Assembly: GCA_039566865.1 (NCBI GenBank)
Contig: CM076956.1
Location: 5,715,511-5,779,510, forward strand
Source of the DNA: Aurelia coerulea
Taxonomy: Eukaryota; Cnidaria; Scyphozoa; Semaeostomeae; Ulmaridae
Direction of reading: 5' to 3'
DNA length: 64,000 bases
The translations under genes and the position numbers were made by a program. Every line of letters begins with the position of its first letter. Position 1 is the first letter of the stretch. Below the pieces are notes generated by a model. The model saw only the letters and a list, made by a program, of their open reading frames with translations, ran no database searches and was not told the DNA's origin. Below, piece after piece: positions 1 through 11,632 of the stretch.

Positions 1-820
1 CCGATTTAAAGATTTATGACTTGATCTTTAGCAGAAAGCCTGCAGTAGATTCCAGAATTTTTGCAAATTTTTTTGTTTCAGTTTTTAGAGCTAGAAGCGA
101 GTTTCTTTTTCGTTTTCGAAAACACTACAATCGATCAAAAAACGTCGATCAAGTTTTCTAAGGAATTGACATGAATGGACAAAGACAAAACTTGTTGTGG
201 TGATTTGGGATTTAGCAATCGATTAATTGTAATCTGCTGTACGAGAGTTCGTACCATCTTTGGAGAAATGTAACATTATTTTCAAGGATGTAAAGAAATG
301 TTTTTCCTTTTGTAATTTCATTGAATTTATACGTTGGTGCAGGTTGCATTCCTGTGTCAAGGGGTTAAAAAGACAAACAGGGAAGCATCATCGAGGGCTC
401 CAGTCTTGTTGAATTGTTGATTTTGTGACGGCTTGGGGCAGCACTCTATTATACATCTTTATCGTAACTACTACAGAGTTTTGCAACAGACCAATCGTTG
501 AAATAACGCTCGTGCAGAAGTTTACAATAATCAATTTCTAAATCCCCAAATCATCCTGAAAACATTTTCTCTTTGTCCATTCATGTTGAGTCTTAAGAAA
601 ATTTGATCGACGTTTTTTGATCGTTTTCAGTATTTTCGAAAACGAAAATTTTAAGAAACTCGCTTTTAGCTCTAAAAACTGAAAACGGAAAAATTTGCAC
701 AACATCCTAGAATCTAATTCAGGCTTTCTGTTAAAGATGAAGTCATAAATGATTCAAAATCGGTCCAGTGTACGATTCATCATGGCCTGCCAAAAGTGCA
801 TAGTTTATTTTCGTGCACCT
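1..820. repeat. Palindromic MITE, left end cut by window edge
   Basis: The first ~190 bases and bases ~560-820 are inverted copies of each other. Both carry the 'tttttagagctagaagcgag' type block and the 'gacatgaatggacaaag' block. The right terminus near 820 reads as the reverse complement of 'ggtgcacgaaaataaactat'. A one-armed copy lies at 60236-60545 with terminus 'ccgggtgcgccaaaatgaac', so the left terminus of this copy lies just outside the window. No coding capacity is seen. Confidence 0.8.
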
Positions 821-893
821 GGCACTTTAAAAAATTGCTCAAAAGCTAGTAAAATGAATAAGCCCAACAAGCATAGAGCTACATAATACTTAC

Positions 894-3800
894 AATGGGT
901 TTGAATTCAGGCTGATCTATAAATGGAAGTATCATGTAACAGACATCTGAAAGTTTCATTCCAGATTTGATGCCTGAGCTTGCAGAGGTGTTTGCAGTGG
1001 AGTTGATATTTTTACTCAATTTTCCAATCAAGGACAGCACCTATAGTCAAAAATTGAAGTAACTATCTCTTTGATAGCAGGAAAGCAGCTTTGATGAAAA
1101 TGGTAAAAAATTCAGAGACATAAACCTATAATCATTCAACAAACTGCGATCACGAGAATCGCATAATTTAAATTTTACGAATGTAAGAAGGTGTGGAATG
1201 GGCTTCCAATGTCCTTAGCTCTACCTTAGCTCAAGCCATCCAATGTCTTTAGCTCTATTTGATGTTGGCAAATGTGAACACAAATTTAGAACCTGACTTT
1301 GGGAACTTAATTTGGGGAATTAGCAAAGAATGGGAACGTCTAGCAAAGATTGTCTAATTAAGGAAAGTCTAAATTAAGGAAAGTAATCAGAGGACAAACT
1401 GACTTGCCTCTTTGATTTGTGCATCAACAATTTCTTGTGGTGTTAAACCAAATTGGTCCATGAAATTAGCAGTTTCTTCTGATATTTCAGGTGATGTCAA
1501 AGACTGAAGTTGCTCCTAAAAAGTATGCATCATGGTTTGAAAAAATATATGCAAATATCTGAGGGAAAGTCTTGATCTCCAACAGCAGGAAAATAGTGAA
1601 CAAAGAAGCTATTGACAGCAAGCTAATAACTATCAGAGAGAAAGGGACAAATTGTACTTCATAAAAATGTAAAAAATTGCAAATACTAGATGAAAGCCAA
1701 AAATCAAAGTAAATCATTTCAACATGAAAATAAATCTTAAACTTATCAACAAGTTAAAAAAGATGTAAGAAGTTTCAAGATTGACTTACTGCAGCCCATT
1801 GCTGAATTTTTCTTTCAGTGTTTGTTGACATACTATTATTTGGTCTTGATAGGCCAGAGAACGACAAAATGCACTCCACCAATACTTCAGAAAGACCCAC
1901 TGTGTTGAAGTAAGATTAATTCAGCATTGTGTCAAATGGTAAATTAGACTTGCAGAGTTCACAAAAGATATGTCTTGATAATTTGAAAGTTATTACCAAT
2001 TTACAATAGACCCTTCAAAAGAGATGTGTCTTGAGATTCAAATAGTGGGTGAAAAAATTTTGATATTCTAAACCTTCTATATGGGGTGAGCCAGAAAAAA
2101 GTTCTAACCTTAAAAAATTCATAGCAACAAAATTACGCAATGAATTTGAATGATTCAAATTCTGGTTGAACGCTAAAAAGCCAAGCTATGCTTTGTGATT
2201 TTTCTCACATTATTATACAGAATGCTCTGAAAATTAGGTAAATTCAACTTTACCAAATTTCTTGATTGCAAAATGCCTGAACACTTTATCACAATAAATC
2301 TTTTTACGTACAACAATATGCTAGGGCATTCAAATCTCTCAGGAGTTATACAAAATAGATTTTCAATGAATACTGAACATTTTCAATCCCATAACAATAA
2401 ATGTGCAGACGATACCTCTCAACCATGAAAAATTGTACTTTCTTTATTGCTTCATGCAAGGCGTTTTCTGACAATTTAATCAAGTGTTTAGGCCATTTTC
2501 AGGCATTTAGCAACCATGGGATTTTCATAAAGTCAAATTGACCTTCATTTTCATCTCTCAGAAAATGTGAGAAAAATAACGAAAATACTTATCAAGCAAA
2601 GTTCTATTCATTGCAAACCATCAAGTACTCTTAGCACTATGATTTTCAAATGTGGAAACTTCTTTCTGGCTCACCCGACTATTTTCTTCCTTGGATCTAC
2701 TCTTGATTCATCATTTTAAAAAGCTTACAGTCTCCAAACACTTCCTTATATCAGATTGCTCCTCAATATCATTGTACGCAGTTTCTGCTCTGTTAGCTCA
2801 CCCAGTATACGGTACTTGTCAATATTGAATAATTCTAACAATAATATCAATGTGTGGAAAAGTCAATCATGAATGCTTCTGCCTTCCAATAAAGGTAATG
2901 TACTGTCATTTTTGAACAATGCGCATACCATTTTGAAATGCAATACCATGTTGTAGTTGTTTACACAGTTTAACAGTCCTTGACAGCAATTTTCCAGTGT
3001 TTGGCAGCTGCTTTAGGATATCTGAAATTTGCTGAAAGGAAATGAGAGAACATGAATGAGAAGCATGCTGAGGATAACAAAGAAATGATGCATGTTTGTG
3101 CTTTTAAGATGATAAACTTTCAATTTAAAGGCATGTCAAAACAGTTTGAGCTTAAAAGTAGCCAAAGTTTTATCTAAAAATGTGTTGTGGCAAAAAAGTG
3201 TGGACTGTCAGGAAACATGTACTGTAGAAATACAGTATATGTGGCAGTTTTAACAAGATACATTAACATTTAAATGTTTGGACTGAAAAGTTTTGGACAA
3301 AACATTTCTGGTAACAAGTTTCAGACACCTTTTGGAAATTGGAGACAATTTCCTCTTTGCAGCTTATTGATCAAGTGTTCACTTTAAATGGGTATCTGAA
3401 GATAATTCAGACAAAAAGCTTCATACAGAATTTTTCCAAAACTTTTACCAGCTGAAAAGTTAGGATTTTAATGTCATTTATATGTCTGAAAGGTATTAGC
3501 CCATATTTTCTTGTAAACTCTGCTCTAAGACATCTCCATGGTTTCATAACTAAGTAATTGTCCTATCTATTTTCATCTGATCTCTAAAAATGACTTTTTA
3601 CAGAAGTCAGACTGACAACAAGTTTGTAAAGTGTGCGCAAGATGTTGTTAGGAGTGCAGGAACATATTACGCCATTCTATTGTTTTAACCTATCACTCTC
3701 ATCAATCACGGAAATTACAAAATTTCCGTGCAAATTGCGCTCTTTTCAGTTAGGTTGGTACGGAAGCAAGGTATTCTCCGACCTTTTTGATGATATGATG

Positions 3801-4166
3801 CATCTTTTAATAAGTCTCCCCCATCTCAACTTAGTCTTAGGGCTGTTCTTATTTCAATTAGGGGTGACTCTATTTGGGTTCCTTTATATTTTCAATTCCA
3901 TGCTGACTTCAGGAAAACTAGGTTTACTAAACTATCGCCTGTCACTTCTCTTTTCTACTGGTACAGCCTACCAAAAGGGCCTACTACTACTAGGCCTATA
4001 TACTTTATATTTGTACCCTCGACTTCATCCATTCCTTGAGTTGTTGCAGATAACTGGTTAACTCTTTGATGAAAAAACTTGATTCTTCAAGACATCTTTC
4101 TTCTTTCAGCCGAGTGATTATTTCTTGATTTCTTCTTTCGCATACTTCTAAGGGCAGGCTGCACAT
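894..4166 (-). CDS. Unrecognised multi-exon gene, 5' part (3' end outside window)
   Basis: Five exons on the minus strand keep one open frame: 4017-4166, 2929-3031, 1790-1899, 1408-1515 and 894-1040. Exon lengths (150, 103, 110, 108, 147) satisfy every phase at the junctions, and the acceptors are ordinary pyrimidine-AG. The proposed start at 4166 gives a charged, coiled-coil-like first exon (MCSLPLEVCERRNQ...). Later exons are Leu/Ser rich, with NxS/T sites in the last visible one. Exon 1408-1515 uses a GC donor (GAG|GCAAGT). After 894 another GTAAGT donor follows, so the gene continues off the left edge. I do not recognise the family. The first exon is the weakest part; the four downstream exons are well supported by phase. 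The gene is divergent from TM2D1, with about 300 bp between starts. Confidence 0.55.
2083..2677. repeat. C element (about 0.6 kb MITE)
   Basis: It has terminal inverted repeats 'ggggtgagccagaaaaaag' on the left and 'cttctttctggctcaccc' on the right. The interior resembles the copy at 38780-39414, including 'ttgaatgattcaaattct' near the left end. It lies in an intron of the unrecognised minus-strand gene. Confidence 0.8.
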
Positions 4167-4461
4167 CTTCTTGTGCTTTGCTTTGGGACTTCTTTCTTTT
4201 TTCTGTTTGTGTTCAAGAAGCCATTTTAAAAATTTATTTTCCCGCGCAAATCAAAACGAGACAAATCTGTGATACGAGGTCAAAACAATAGCGCAGCTAT
4301 TGATTGATTAATTGATAAGAGGAAAGCAAAGACAAAATGGAACCTTGATAATGATGAAGCATTGAGAACTTTGATGCTTCTTGAGATTTTTGTGGAAAGA
4401 AACGGTAACTGCGGAAATTTTAACAGTCAACGATGATTTAGATACCGAAGAAACAATAGAG
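4167..4461. promoter_or_regulatory. Divergent promoter region between the left gene and TM2D1
   Basis: About 295 bp separate the inferred start of the minus-strand gene (4166) from the TM2D1 start (4462). The stretch holds 'cccgcgcaaatcaaaacgag' and no clear TATA box. A shared bidirectional promoter is inferred from geometry only. Confidence 0.4.
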
Positions 4462-7229
4462 ATGCCTCCAAAACATACGATTGGTGTGATGATGATTGGG
4501 GTGGTGATTTTTCTGTCAGTGTTTTCTTCTGTTCCCGCAATGATGATGAAGAAATGCGAAGATCTTTTGCCTGGACAGTATCATTTCAACTGCGCTGATA
4601 TTTTTTCTCTGATTAATCGTTACTTTTATAAGAGATGCCTGCGGGAATAGCAGTTTTACATCGTCAAATTGCTAGTTCTATTTTATATGAGGTGCGCGCC
4701 ACAAGTAAATGTGAGTGAGTTTAAAAAGGTTTGTACAAGGACAAGGTTAAAAGCGTGCATTTGCACAAGCCTATTATACATTGCACAGTCCTTTTAATGG
4801 GAATCGACATGATTTGACGGTGCCCCAGGCCAAATTAAAAATATACCCTCCTGTTTCATTGTGTAGCTAAAGAAACAATGGGTGCATAGGCATTTTCTTT
4901 AGCACATTTATAGTGGCCTCACTTGCCTTGGTTTTAATTTGCTGCTTTAGTGATAATGTTGCTGATATAAATAAAACAAAAGTGGCAACAGTTATTAATG
5001 TCTCGTTCAATTCCTACCCTGACCATCCCCCCCCAGGCAGCCCGGGGGTCAACAAAAATTCCTTGCTCAAATGCCCGGGGGCCGGGGAAAAATTGATGAT
5101 CAAATGCCCGGGGGCCGGGCACTGAAAAAACGCTATATTCCCAGTTACTGTATAAGCAAAAGATCTTGTTTTTGCGAAATGCTACTCAAATGCCCGGGGG
5201 CCGGGGAAAAATATACGGTCAAATGCCCGGGGGCCGGGAAATTTTTTTGTGCAAATGCCCGGGGGTGTCCCGGGGGAGGGATGGTCAGGGTAGGAATTGA
5301 ACAAGACATAATATCAATGACTCATGTACAGTACCTCAATATGAGGTATGTCAACTACATAACAAGAACAGTTAGCGACTAACACTAATGATAATTAACT
5401 GATTTGAAATAAAGAAAACAAATAATTAAAATTCCTTACCTAATAACAGATACAAGTGCAATGAGCCAGAGATTGATGTAGCAAAGCAGGCAGAGAAAGG
5501 ATGCCAGAAAAATAAAACAGTTTTAGGTGATTAATTTTTTCATTTCATTTTCAGCTGGTAAAATAAATCAACCACAAAGTTCCTGTACAAATCTCATGTA
5601 TGCTACTTCCAACTTCAGCTGACTTGGAGTTTGTGAACAATATTTAGAACAAGCCCAAAACATAAGTTCTAGGCCTGGTTCTAGGCTGTATACTATTTAG
5701 TGTATTCAATATTTAGAATATTCCTTTTCTATTGTACTCTATTCAAATTTTTAGTATCAATAAATTTACAGTAGTTTTCTCTTTACTAATCTACTGTAAT
5801 GATTTCTTCTTGCAGTTCCATGCTTCCCAGCTCCAGGAATAAGCTGCAGTGGAAAGGTTTTCAGTGGTAGTGAGGCAGGATTTTACAAACAAGTGCCTTG
5901 CAGATATGTGTAAGAATATGTATTTTATTTCAATAAGGTGTCTGTTTTATTTATTCTTGAATTAAGGTGGAATTAACGAGCTATCATTTCGTATGATAAA
6001 CATAAATTTCTCTATTAAGTAAACTAAAATGCCAGGATTTAATTGGACTAAACACATCGGGCATAACCCTTCATCAGTAGACAACTCATTTCATATCATT
6101 TAGTATGCCTTATACCTTGAATGTCCTTAAATACTACTACTGTACATATGAATTTTCAATAAACTGGAATGCCTTTTTGAGTTTGAAAATAATGATTATC
6201 GTTGCAATTCTTATCCTTCAATTTTTGGTGAAGCTTTATTCCATTTTTTGCATTTACTTCATAAAAATATTTTCGTCTTCACAGAACTGGGAAGTCATTT
6301 GAAGTCGCTCTCCTTCTATCAGTGTTCCTTGGATTTTTTGGAATTGATAGATTCTATCTTGGGTATCCAGCAATAGGTACAAAATAAGTTTCATGTACTA
6401 TGTTGACTAAAAATCTCTTGTACATTACAGTATGATATCAAACTTTGTTGTCTCCAAAAATTTGACTAGAACTGATAACAGTACAATCTAATGATAAGTT
6501 AGAAATCTTTTATGAATTAAATTCTTAAATTAAATTCTATTCTTAAACTTATGACTGAAATTCTCATATAGGTTTATTGAAGTTCTGCACATTGGGTTTC
6601 TTCATGATATTCCAATTGGTTGATGTCATCCTCATTGCTACTCAGGTAAGTTTAAACTCTTAAAAAGAAAGGTGAGGAACCAGGCACCACATTAAAGACT
6701 TGCAAAGCCCCCCAACCCAAAAGCAAAAACGCTCAAATTCTAACACCATTTTTGAAATTTTGCTTGTATTTCTAGATTATTTCCAAAGTTTTTGCTTTCA
6801 GTGATTCTTCTTTGTTGTTTGGAATTCATCCAACAGAAAGCCACATTTCCGGTTTGGCCTACAAGAATGACAAGGAAATATGAAAAATGCTTGATCAGGG
6901 TGGTGGAAATAATTGCTGTTCATGTGTTGGGAGAGCTAAGGCCCAAAAACAAAGGATCAATCTTATCACAGAGAATTTGCAAGTTTATGGCATCAACAGA
7001 ATTAATCTGGAACCAAGATGCCCTTGAGAGTGTTGTACCACTAAGTGCGAAAACTTGACGTGTGCCATAACATCCTGCTTTTTACCAAACCTTTATTGAA
7101 TTTTTCCATTCCTTTTAGGTGCTGAAGCCTGCAGATGGATCAGATTATGTAATAAACTATTATGGAGCCAGAGTTAATAATATCAATTCAAATAATGACA
7201 CTTTTTACTACCCTCAAAATTATTCTTGA
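4462..7229 (+). CDS. TM2D1: TM2 domain-containing protein 1 homologue
   Basis: Six exons: 4462-4577, 5450-5526, 5816-5909, 6285-6376, 6572-6645 and 7119-7229 (564 nt, 187 aa). The first in-frame ATG is at 4462. The protein opens with a hydrophobic signal segment, then a Cys-rich ectodomain (CEDLLPGQ-YKCNEPEID, VPCFPAPGISC, KQVPCRYV). A TM2 domain follows: two membrane helices joined by the conserved DRF turn (FFGIDRFYLGYPAIG). The tail, PADGSDYVINYYGARV, matches the family C-terminus closely. Length and order agree with animal TM2D1. TM2D proteins are small conserved membrane proteins linked genetically to Notch signalling and amyloid-beta binding; that is family knowledge and not visible here. 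Exon 2 and the exon 1 donor (ACA|GTATCA) are inferred from phase and homology; the rest is very clear. Confidence 0.93.
4727..4910. repeat. Dispersed repeat, 'tttgtacaaggacaaggtta' type
   Basis: The sequence around 'ttaaaagcgtgcatttgcac' and 'agctaaagaaacaatgggtg' recurs in diverged form near 10868-11065 and 20744-20880. It lies in TM2D1 intron 1. No coding content and no clear termini are seen. Confidence 0.45.
5005..5302. repeat. MITE with internal CCCGGGGGCCGGG repeats
   Basis: A ~25 bp terminal inverted repeat ('gttcaattcctaccctgacc' ... 'ggtcagggtaggaattgaac') encloses five copies of a GC-rich unit, 'caaatgcccgggggccgggg' type, near 5067, 5100, 5186, 5219 and 5252. It sits in TM2D1 intron 1, whose surroundings are AT rich. 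The repeats create short overlapping ORFs on both strands that are not genes. Confidence 0.85.
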
Positions 7230-8176
7230 TGCAAAGGGACACCCCTATAGTTTACGGCTAAAGAAACTAAAGCATTGGAAATTATGGACTTTTATAGTTT
7301 TTAAGTATGTACACAATGGGCTGATTGTCAGCGCAGAATGTTTTTTGATGGTAAACACAAAGTTTTGTCAGCTGAAAGGAACAAGCAATTTGTAGATTGC
7401 GGATGATTAAGCATGGAAGACTTCAGGGCAAAATCTCCCAAAACATCACAGCAAAGCTCTCTTTCTCGGCCTCAGCTGATTATCAAGTTGTTGTCTAATC
7501 TTTAATCTTAACCAGTTGGTATTTTGAGCTGAACATTTTCCTTGGTAGTTAATGCATACTGTTGTTGATGTGACTGGCTAGCGGTGAGAACGAAATTACT
7601 GACAAAAGATTTCTCCTTTAAATGATTACCAAACCTTTATTCTCTTGGATCATGCTTTCTTTCGAGAATTAAACGGAGTCAGATCGTTACCATTTTCATG
7701 AATTTTGATGTGGAGCGAAATTACTGAATGCTGTCTAACTCGATTGTTTCCAGCTGTCTTACTTCCCACATCAGGACCATGACAGGGTGCCTTCAAATTT
7801 AAAATTGAATATTGCTGCTTATCTGGAATATTTAAAGATTTGAACTGAACATCTCTCGAGGCGTGAGTTGTAGAGATAGAACCCATTGTCATATTATCAG
7901 CAGGGCACTAGTAAACTGTAACGTAATAGAATCATTGTAAAATGTTTCCTTTATATTTTTTATTTAACTTTATCCAACGATGCTAATTCCTTTGGTACGT
8001 TTCTTTCTTATGCCTCTGCTCTCAACCGTTTTCGAAATGCGATTTCTTTCGAGACGTTTCTTTGCAACGTCTTCTGTCCAGCTAGAAGATGAGAAATCTG
8101 TAAATGTCCTTGCTTGAGAAATGAAGTTCATAAAAATTTATTTGCACACCAAACCCAATATCCTTTTTCCGTTGAG
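7230..8176. other. Intergenic, TM2D1 3' side
   Basis: This stretch downstream of TM2D1 holds only short open frames, with no splice-supported exon. TM2D1 3' UTR and polyadenylation signal are expected in its left part. Nothing else was identified. Confidence 0.5.
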
Positions 8177-8592
8177 CATAGGTTGCAAATCTTTAAGAAT
8201 GTCGGTGGAAAATTCTATGATCTATTTCTTTGGACTGAGTGACTTGAAAGCAACTCTCGCTATTTCGCTATAATTCTACCCATGGACTTTTTATGAAATC
8301 TTCAATGTTTTCGGATTGGGGGTTTGTCCTTTTCTCAAGAATTCAAAAAAATTTTGGAAAAAACAAAAACCATCGTGATTTTCACACTTTTTAGTCTGCA
8401 ATCTTTTGGCTAACGATTTATAAATTTGATGACGTCACATCCTCAAATGAGTTGAAACATTTAACATGCTATAATTTCGATAGTATTAAACATTTCTGAA
8501 AGTCCAACGGTAGAATTAAAGCAAATTGGTTACAAGTTCTTTCAAGCTATTCAGTTCAAAGAAATAGGTAATATAATTTTACATCGACAATT
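8177..8592. repeat. A-MITE copy, right end degraded
   Basis: It begins 'cataggttgcaaatcttta' and contains the family landmarks 'ctataattctaccc', 'gatgacgtcacatcctcaaa' and 'tccaacggtagaatta'. The right terminus is lost after 'aattttacatcgac'. Confidence 0.75.
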
Positions 8593-8731
8593 TTAGATAT
8601 TCGGAAGCTCTGCTTTAGCTTTCAGAGGTTAGTCTGTGCAAAGAAGTTAAAAAGGAAGAGGAAGAAAAGGAGCATGAAGTCTGCTATACTAAAAATAAAC
8701 TTGTCACTCCTGAACGAATTAGTATTACTAG

Positions 8732-9237
8732 CATACGGCTCAAATCTTTCAAATCTTTAAAAAGGTGGGTGTACAATTCCATGACATTTCTCTTTGAATT
8801 GAATGGCTTGAAAGGAACTTATGGTACTTTGCTGTAAATCTGTCGTGGAAATTTTTGGTATCCTGATTTAAATTCAAAATGGCGGCAATTTGAATATTTT
8901 TGAAAAAACTCATGGACAATTTTGAAAAAATTTAAATCATCGTAAATCCTAAACCAAATGAGGGAAAATGATATAAAATTCAAGAAAACCATAGTCTATG
9001 AAGGTCTACAATATTGTGGCAAGCAGAAATCTGTAGCTTTTCTGGTTTAGGATTTAGAAACTTGATGACGTCATAGCCTCAAATTCAATAAATGCTGCAA
9101 TTTGAAACAAATCAAGATATCGCTGAATTTCCACGGCAGATTTACAGCAAAGTACTCCAACTTCCTTTCAAGCCATTTAATTTAAATAAAACTGTAATAG
9201 AATTTACACTAACCTTTTTGAAGATTTGAGCCCTATG
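8732..9237. repeat. B-MITE copy
   Basis: Terminal inverted repeats are 'catacggctcaaatcttt' and 'gaagatttgagccctatg'. The internal landmarks are 'aaaatggcggcaattt', 'ttgatgacgtcatagcctca' and 'cacggcagatttacagcaaa'. Other copies are at 14128, 49477 and 57238. Confidence 0.85.
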
Positions 9238-9698
9238 TTACGAATACAAAGTATAAACAAAAGTCGGACCCTAGAACGAGCATACAAAGCTTCCTTGATT
9301 TTAAAAACGGTTACAGTTTTCGTCCTGTTTTCAAAGCTCTGAAGCGCTAATGAAGCTATTGAAACATTTGTTTACGCACCCATAACCAAGAGATATTAAT
9401 TGGCAAGGTTTAGCAGAGAAATACTGGTGGTAAAATCTTCAACTCAATGGCAAATAAATAATTAAATAAACTTTGTAAGGAAGTGATTTCGGATTCATGT
9501 GTAAACAAGGTGAACTGGTGCAAAATATGCAACATACGATTAACGTCGCTACTGAACCGTGAAAAGCGATGAAATCACTCTCCTGAGGTGGCAACGCGTT
9601 CTTTTATTTATGTGAGAAGTAGCTGCAGACTAGGAATGTAAAATGTTCCTTCATTGAACAAAATTTAAGATATCTCATTGAATATTCTGTCACACGAA
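9238..9698. promoter_or_regulatory. Upstream region of the secreted-protein gene
   Basis: About 460 bp without an ORF or recognised repeat lie before the ATG at 9699. It is the presumed promoter and 5' UTR. No TATA box is obvious at a usual distance. Confidence 0.35.
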
Positions 9699-10487
9699 AT
9701 GATCGAGAATAACGTATCAGCAAAGCTGATTGCATTGGCCATTCTGATGATTGTTGTGTTTTCTTTCCAAGCAGAGTCTACACCAGTTGCAGTAGGGTCA
9801 TGGAAAAGCAATGTTAATTTAAACTCTGAGAATTCAGAGCATGCGATTGAAGATTTATCAAAGATTGGCAGGCTGTTGAATTTAGATTTTTGGTGGAATG
9901 AAAAGGGCAATGGGAAAGGCGACGGTTCTTTAAATGAGAGGCGAAATGTTGTATACGGGAACAAAATGCCTGGAAAAAGGAACAATCTTAAAGAGAAGAA
10001 GTCTGAATGGGGCAGTGAATTTGCAAGTAAAAATGGGCGTGTTGTTGATAGTGATACAAATACTGAAACAAGAAAGAGGCATGCCTTCAAACGAGCAAGG
10101 GGTAAGATTGTATCAGACAGAAAAGTTAAAGAAAAATATAACGAAAAGGGGAATGAGCAAAACAAGGAATCTGATAACAAAAATGAAGATGATAATAACG
10201 ATAAAAACATGAAGAGTGGAAGTGGGCAGCCTGAAAGACGAGCATTTAGGGGAATATTATCACATACGAAAATGAGCAATAAAGATCATGGAAATGAGCA
10301 AAGGCAAGAGAAGGGATTTGAAAATGAAATTGGAGATATAAAGCATGATAACCAAAATAGAAATGGTGAAAAAAATCATAACTGGAGACGCGCAATGGCT
10401 AAACTGAAACTTTTGGAAAAGAATAATGGTCGATCCAGTACTGATTTCGGCACAAGTGCAATTCACGACGGAACCAGGGAAGTATGA
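9699..10487 (+). CDS. Secreted basic, K/N/E-rich protein, possible peptide precursor
   Basis: One uninterrupted frame of 262 aa starts at the ATG at 9699; upstream frame codons lack another ATG. Residues ~8-27 form a hydrophobic core (AKLIALAILMIVVFSFQA) followed by a plausible signal cleavage site. After one more ordinary stretch (GRLLNLDFWWNEKG), the rest is strongly hydrophilic, rich in Lys, Asn, Glu, Asp and Gly. It has several dibasic or multibasic sites (NERRN, RKRHAFKRARGK, PERRAFRG, NWRRAMAK). No Cys, no domain and no membrane segment are seen after the signal. Such a layout fits a secreted precursor cut by convertases, or an intrinsically disordered matrix protein. No repeated mature peptide is obvious, so neither is proven. 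I do not recognise a family; it looks lineage-specific. A polyadenylation-like AATAAA lies downstream. Confidence 0.65.
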   Translation: MIENNVSAKLIALAILMIVVFSFQAESTPVAVGSWKSNVNLNSENSEHAIEDLSKIGRLLNLDFWWNEKGNGKGDGSLNERRNVVYGNKMPGKRNNLKEKKSEWGSEFASKNGRVVDSDTNTETRKRHAFKRARGKIVSDRKVKEKYNEKGNEQNKESDNKNEDDNNDKNMKSGSGQPERRAFRGILSHTKMSNKDHGNEQRQEKGFENEIGDIKHDNQNRNGEKNHNWRRAMAKLKLLEKNNGRSSTDFGTSAIHDGTREV

Positions 10488-10489
10488 AT

Positions 10490-10720
10490 AACTTGATGCT
10501 GTCAGGAATACATTCAGTATAGAATAAAAGATGTGATGGATAATTTTAAACAGAGGATGAATAAGGAATAAAGATAGACGTGGTATTAAATTCAAGTCAA
10601 GCACGATGTTATGCTGGAAGGGATACATTCGGTAAAATAAAGGTGTGACAGATATTTTTAATCAGAAAATGAATAAGGAATAAAGATTTAAATAGTAGTA
10701 GCAAATTCAAGTTCAGGATT
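10490..10720 (+). repeat. Imperfect tandem duplication in presumed 3' UTR
   Basis: Two ~115 bp units in tandem (about 10490-10605 and 10606-10720) share 'aatacattcagtatagaata'-type and 'gaggatgaataaggaataaa'-type blocks. Each carries AATAAA motifs, so the gene before it may have alternative polyadenylation sites. Confidence 0.7.
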
Positions 10721-10867
10721 TGTGGATCTATAAGTAATATCACTCACAACTTTTGATCGATATTAAATGGTAATGCTGGGCTTGCGATTTGGTGTGCGAA
10801 AAAAATCGTGGAACTTCTTTGAGCAATTGCTGACCATTTTCTTTACCAACTTGCGCGGAGACTTTAA

Positions 10868-11065
10868 TTGCTTAAAGGGTTTATGCAAGGTTAAAAGCTT
10901 TAATTTGCACAGAGCAGAAAATCTAAAAATAACCCATTCAAATCGAAGTTGCACACAATGTCAACAAAGGGTAGCCTAAGAAGGAGATTTTCATCTTGCT
11001 AAGAAACAATGCTGTGTCTGAGTTATTTCTTTGCTCTACTTATAGAGGAGCCTTTTTTACCATTG
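10868..11065. repeat. Dispersed repeat copy
   Basis: It shares 'cttaaagggtttatgcaagg', 'cattcaaatcgaagttgcac' and 'ctaagaaacaatgctgtgtc' with the stretches at 20744-20880 and 4727-4910. The rest of 10721-11632 shows no gene. Confidence 0.5.
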
Positions 11066-11632
11066 CACACTCTAATAGTTTCGGACATATAAAGTTCGAC
11101 AAAATTATGAATGAAATAAATTGTATACATAATTACAACTTAACTAACATATGACTACGGTATATACATTTGCTTTTAAAATCAAAGTAGCATGAAATAA
11201 GTGTTGAAGTTTTTCTGACACGATATTCTGCTTGTCTGTTCACTTTATCATGTATCTAAGTGTGATCAAATATCCCTGGAAACAATGTGATACAACTGAC
11301 AAGAGAAAATCAACGAGCTCCGGGAGCTGAAAGAACCCTGGCCAACCATAATCCTTTTCGAAGCTATATTCTCTCTTGAGCCCCTTTGTGATCCAGACTT
11401 TTGCACAGAAGGAAAAGTAAGATGGCCAGAAATGAGGTCAAATCAATGAACTGTTCCAACGTAGAATTTTCACACTGTTCCGCTTACAAGTGGCTTGCCT
11501 TTTCAAGAGAAAATATAGTGCAAGATGCCACAAGAAGGCCTTCGTTTTTCGAGGACATCTATGAAAATTAATTAGACATAGCCCCTTTGACTGCTGTAGA
11601 GATTCAATTTACCTTCACTCTCATACTGTTTG

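Noticed and set aside
3633..4061. 142-codon plus-strand frame
   Set aside because: It lies opposite the proposed first exon of the left gene and has no start context, splice support or domain.
9665..10628. Minus-strand frames opposite the secreted protein gene (204 and 122 codons)
   Set aside because: They are shadows of the Lys/Asn-rich coding strand, Ser/Leu/Phe-rich and without homology.
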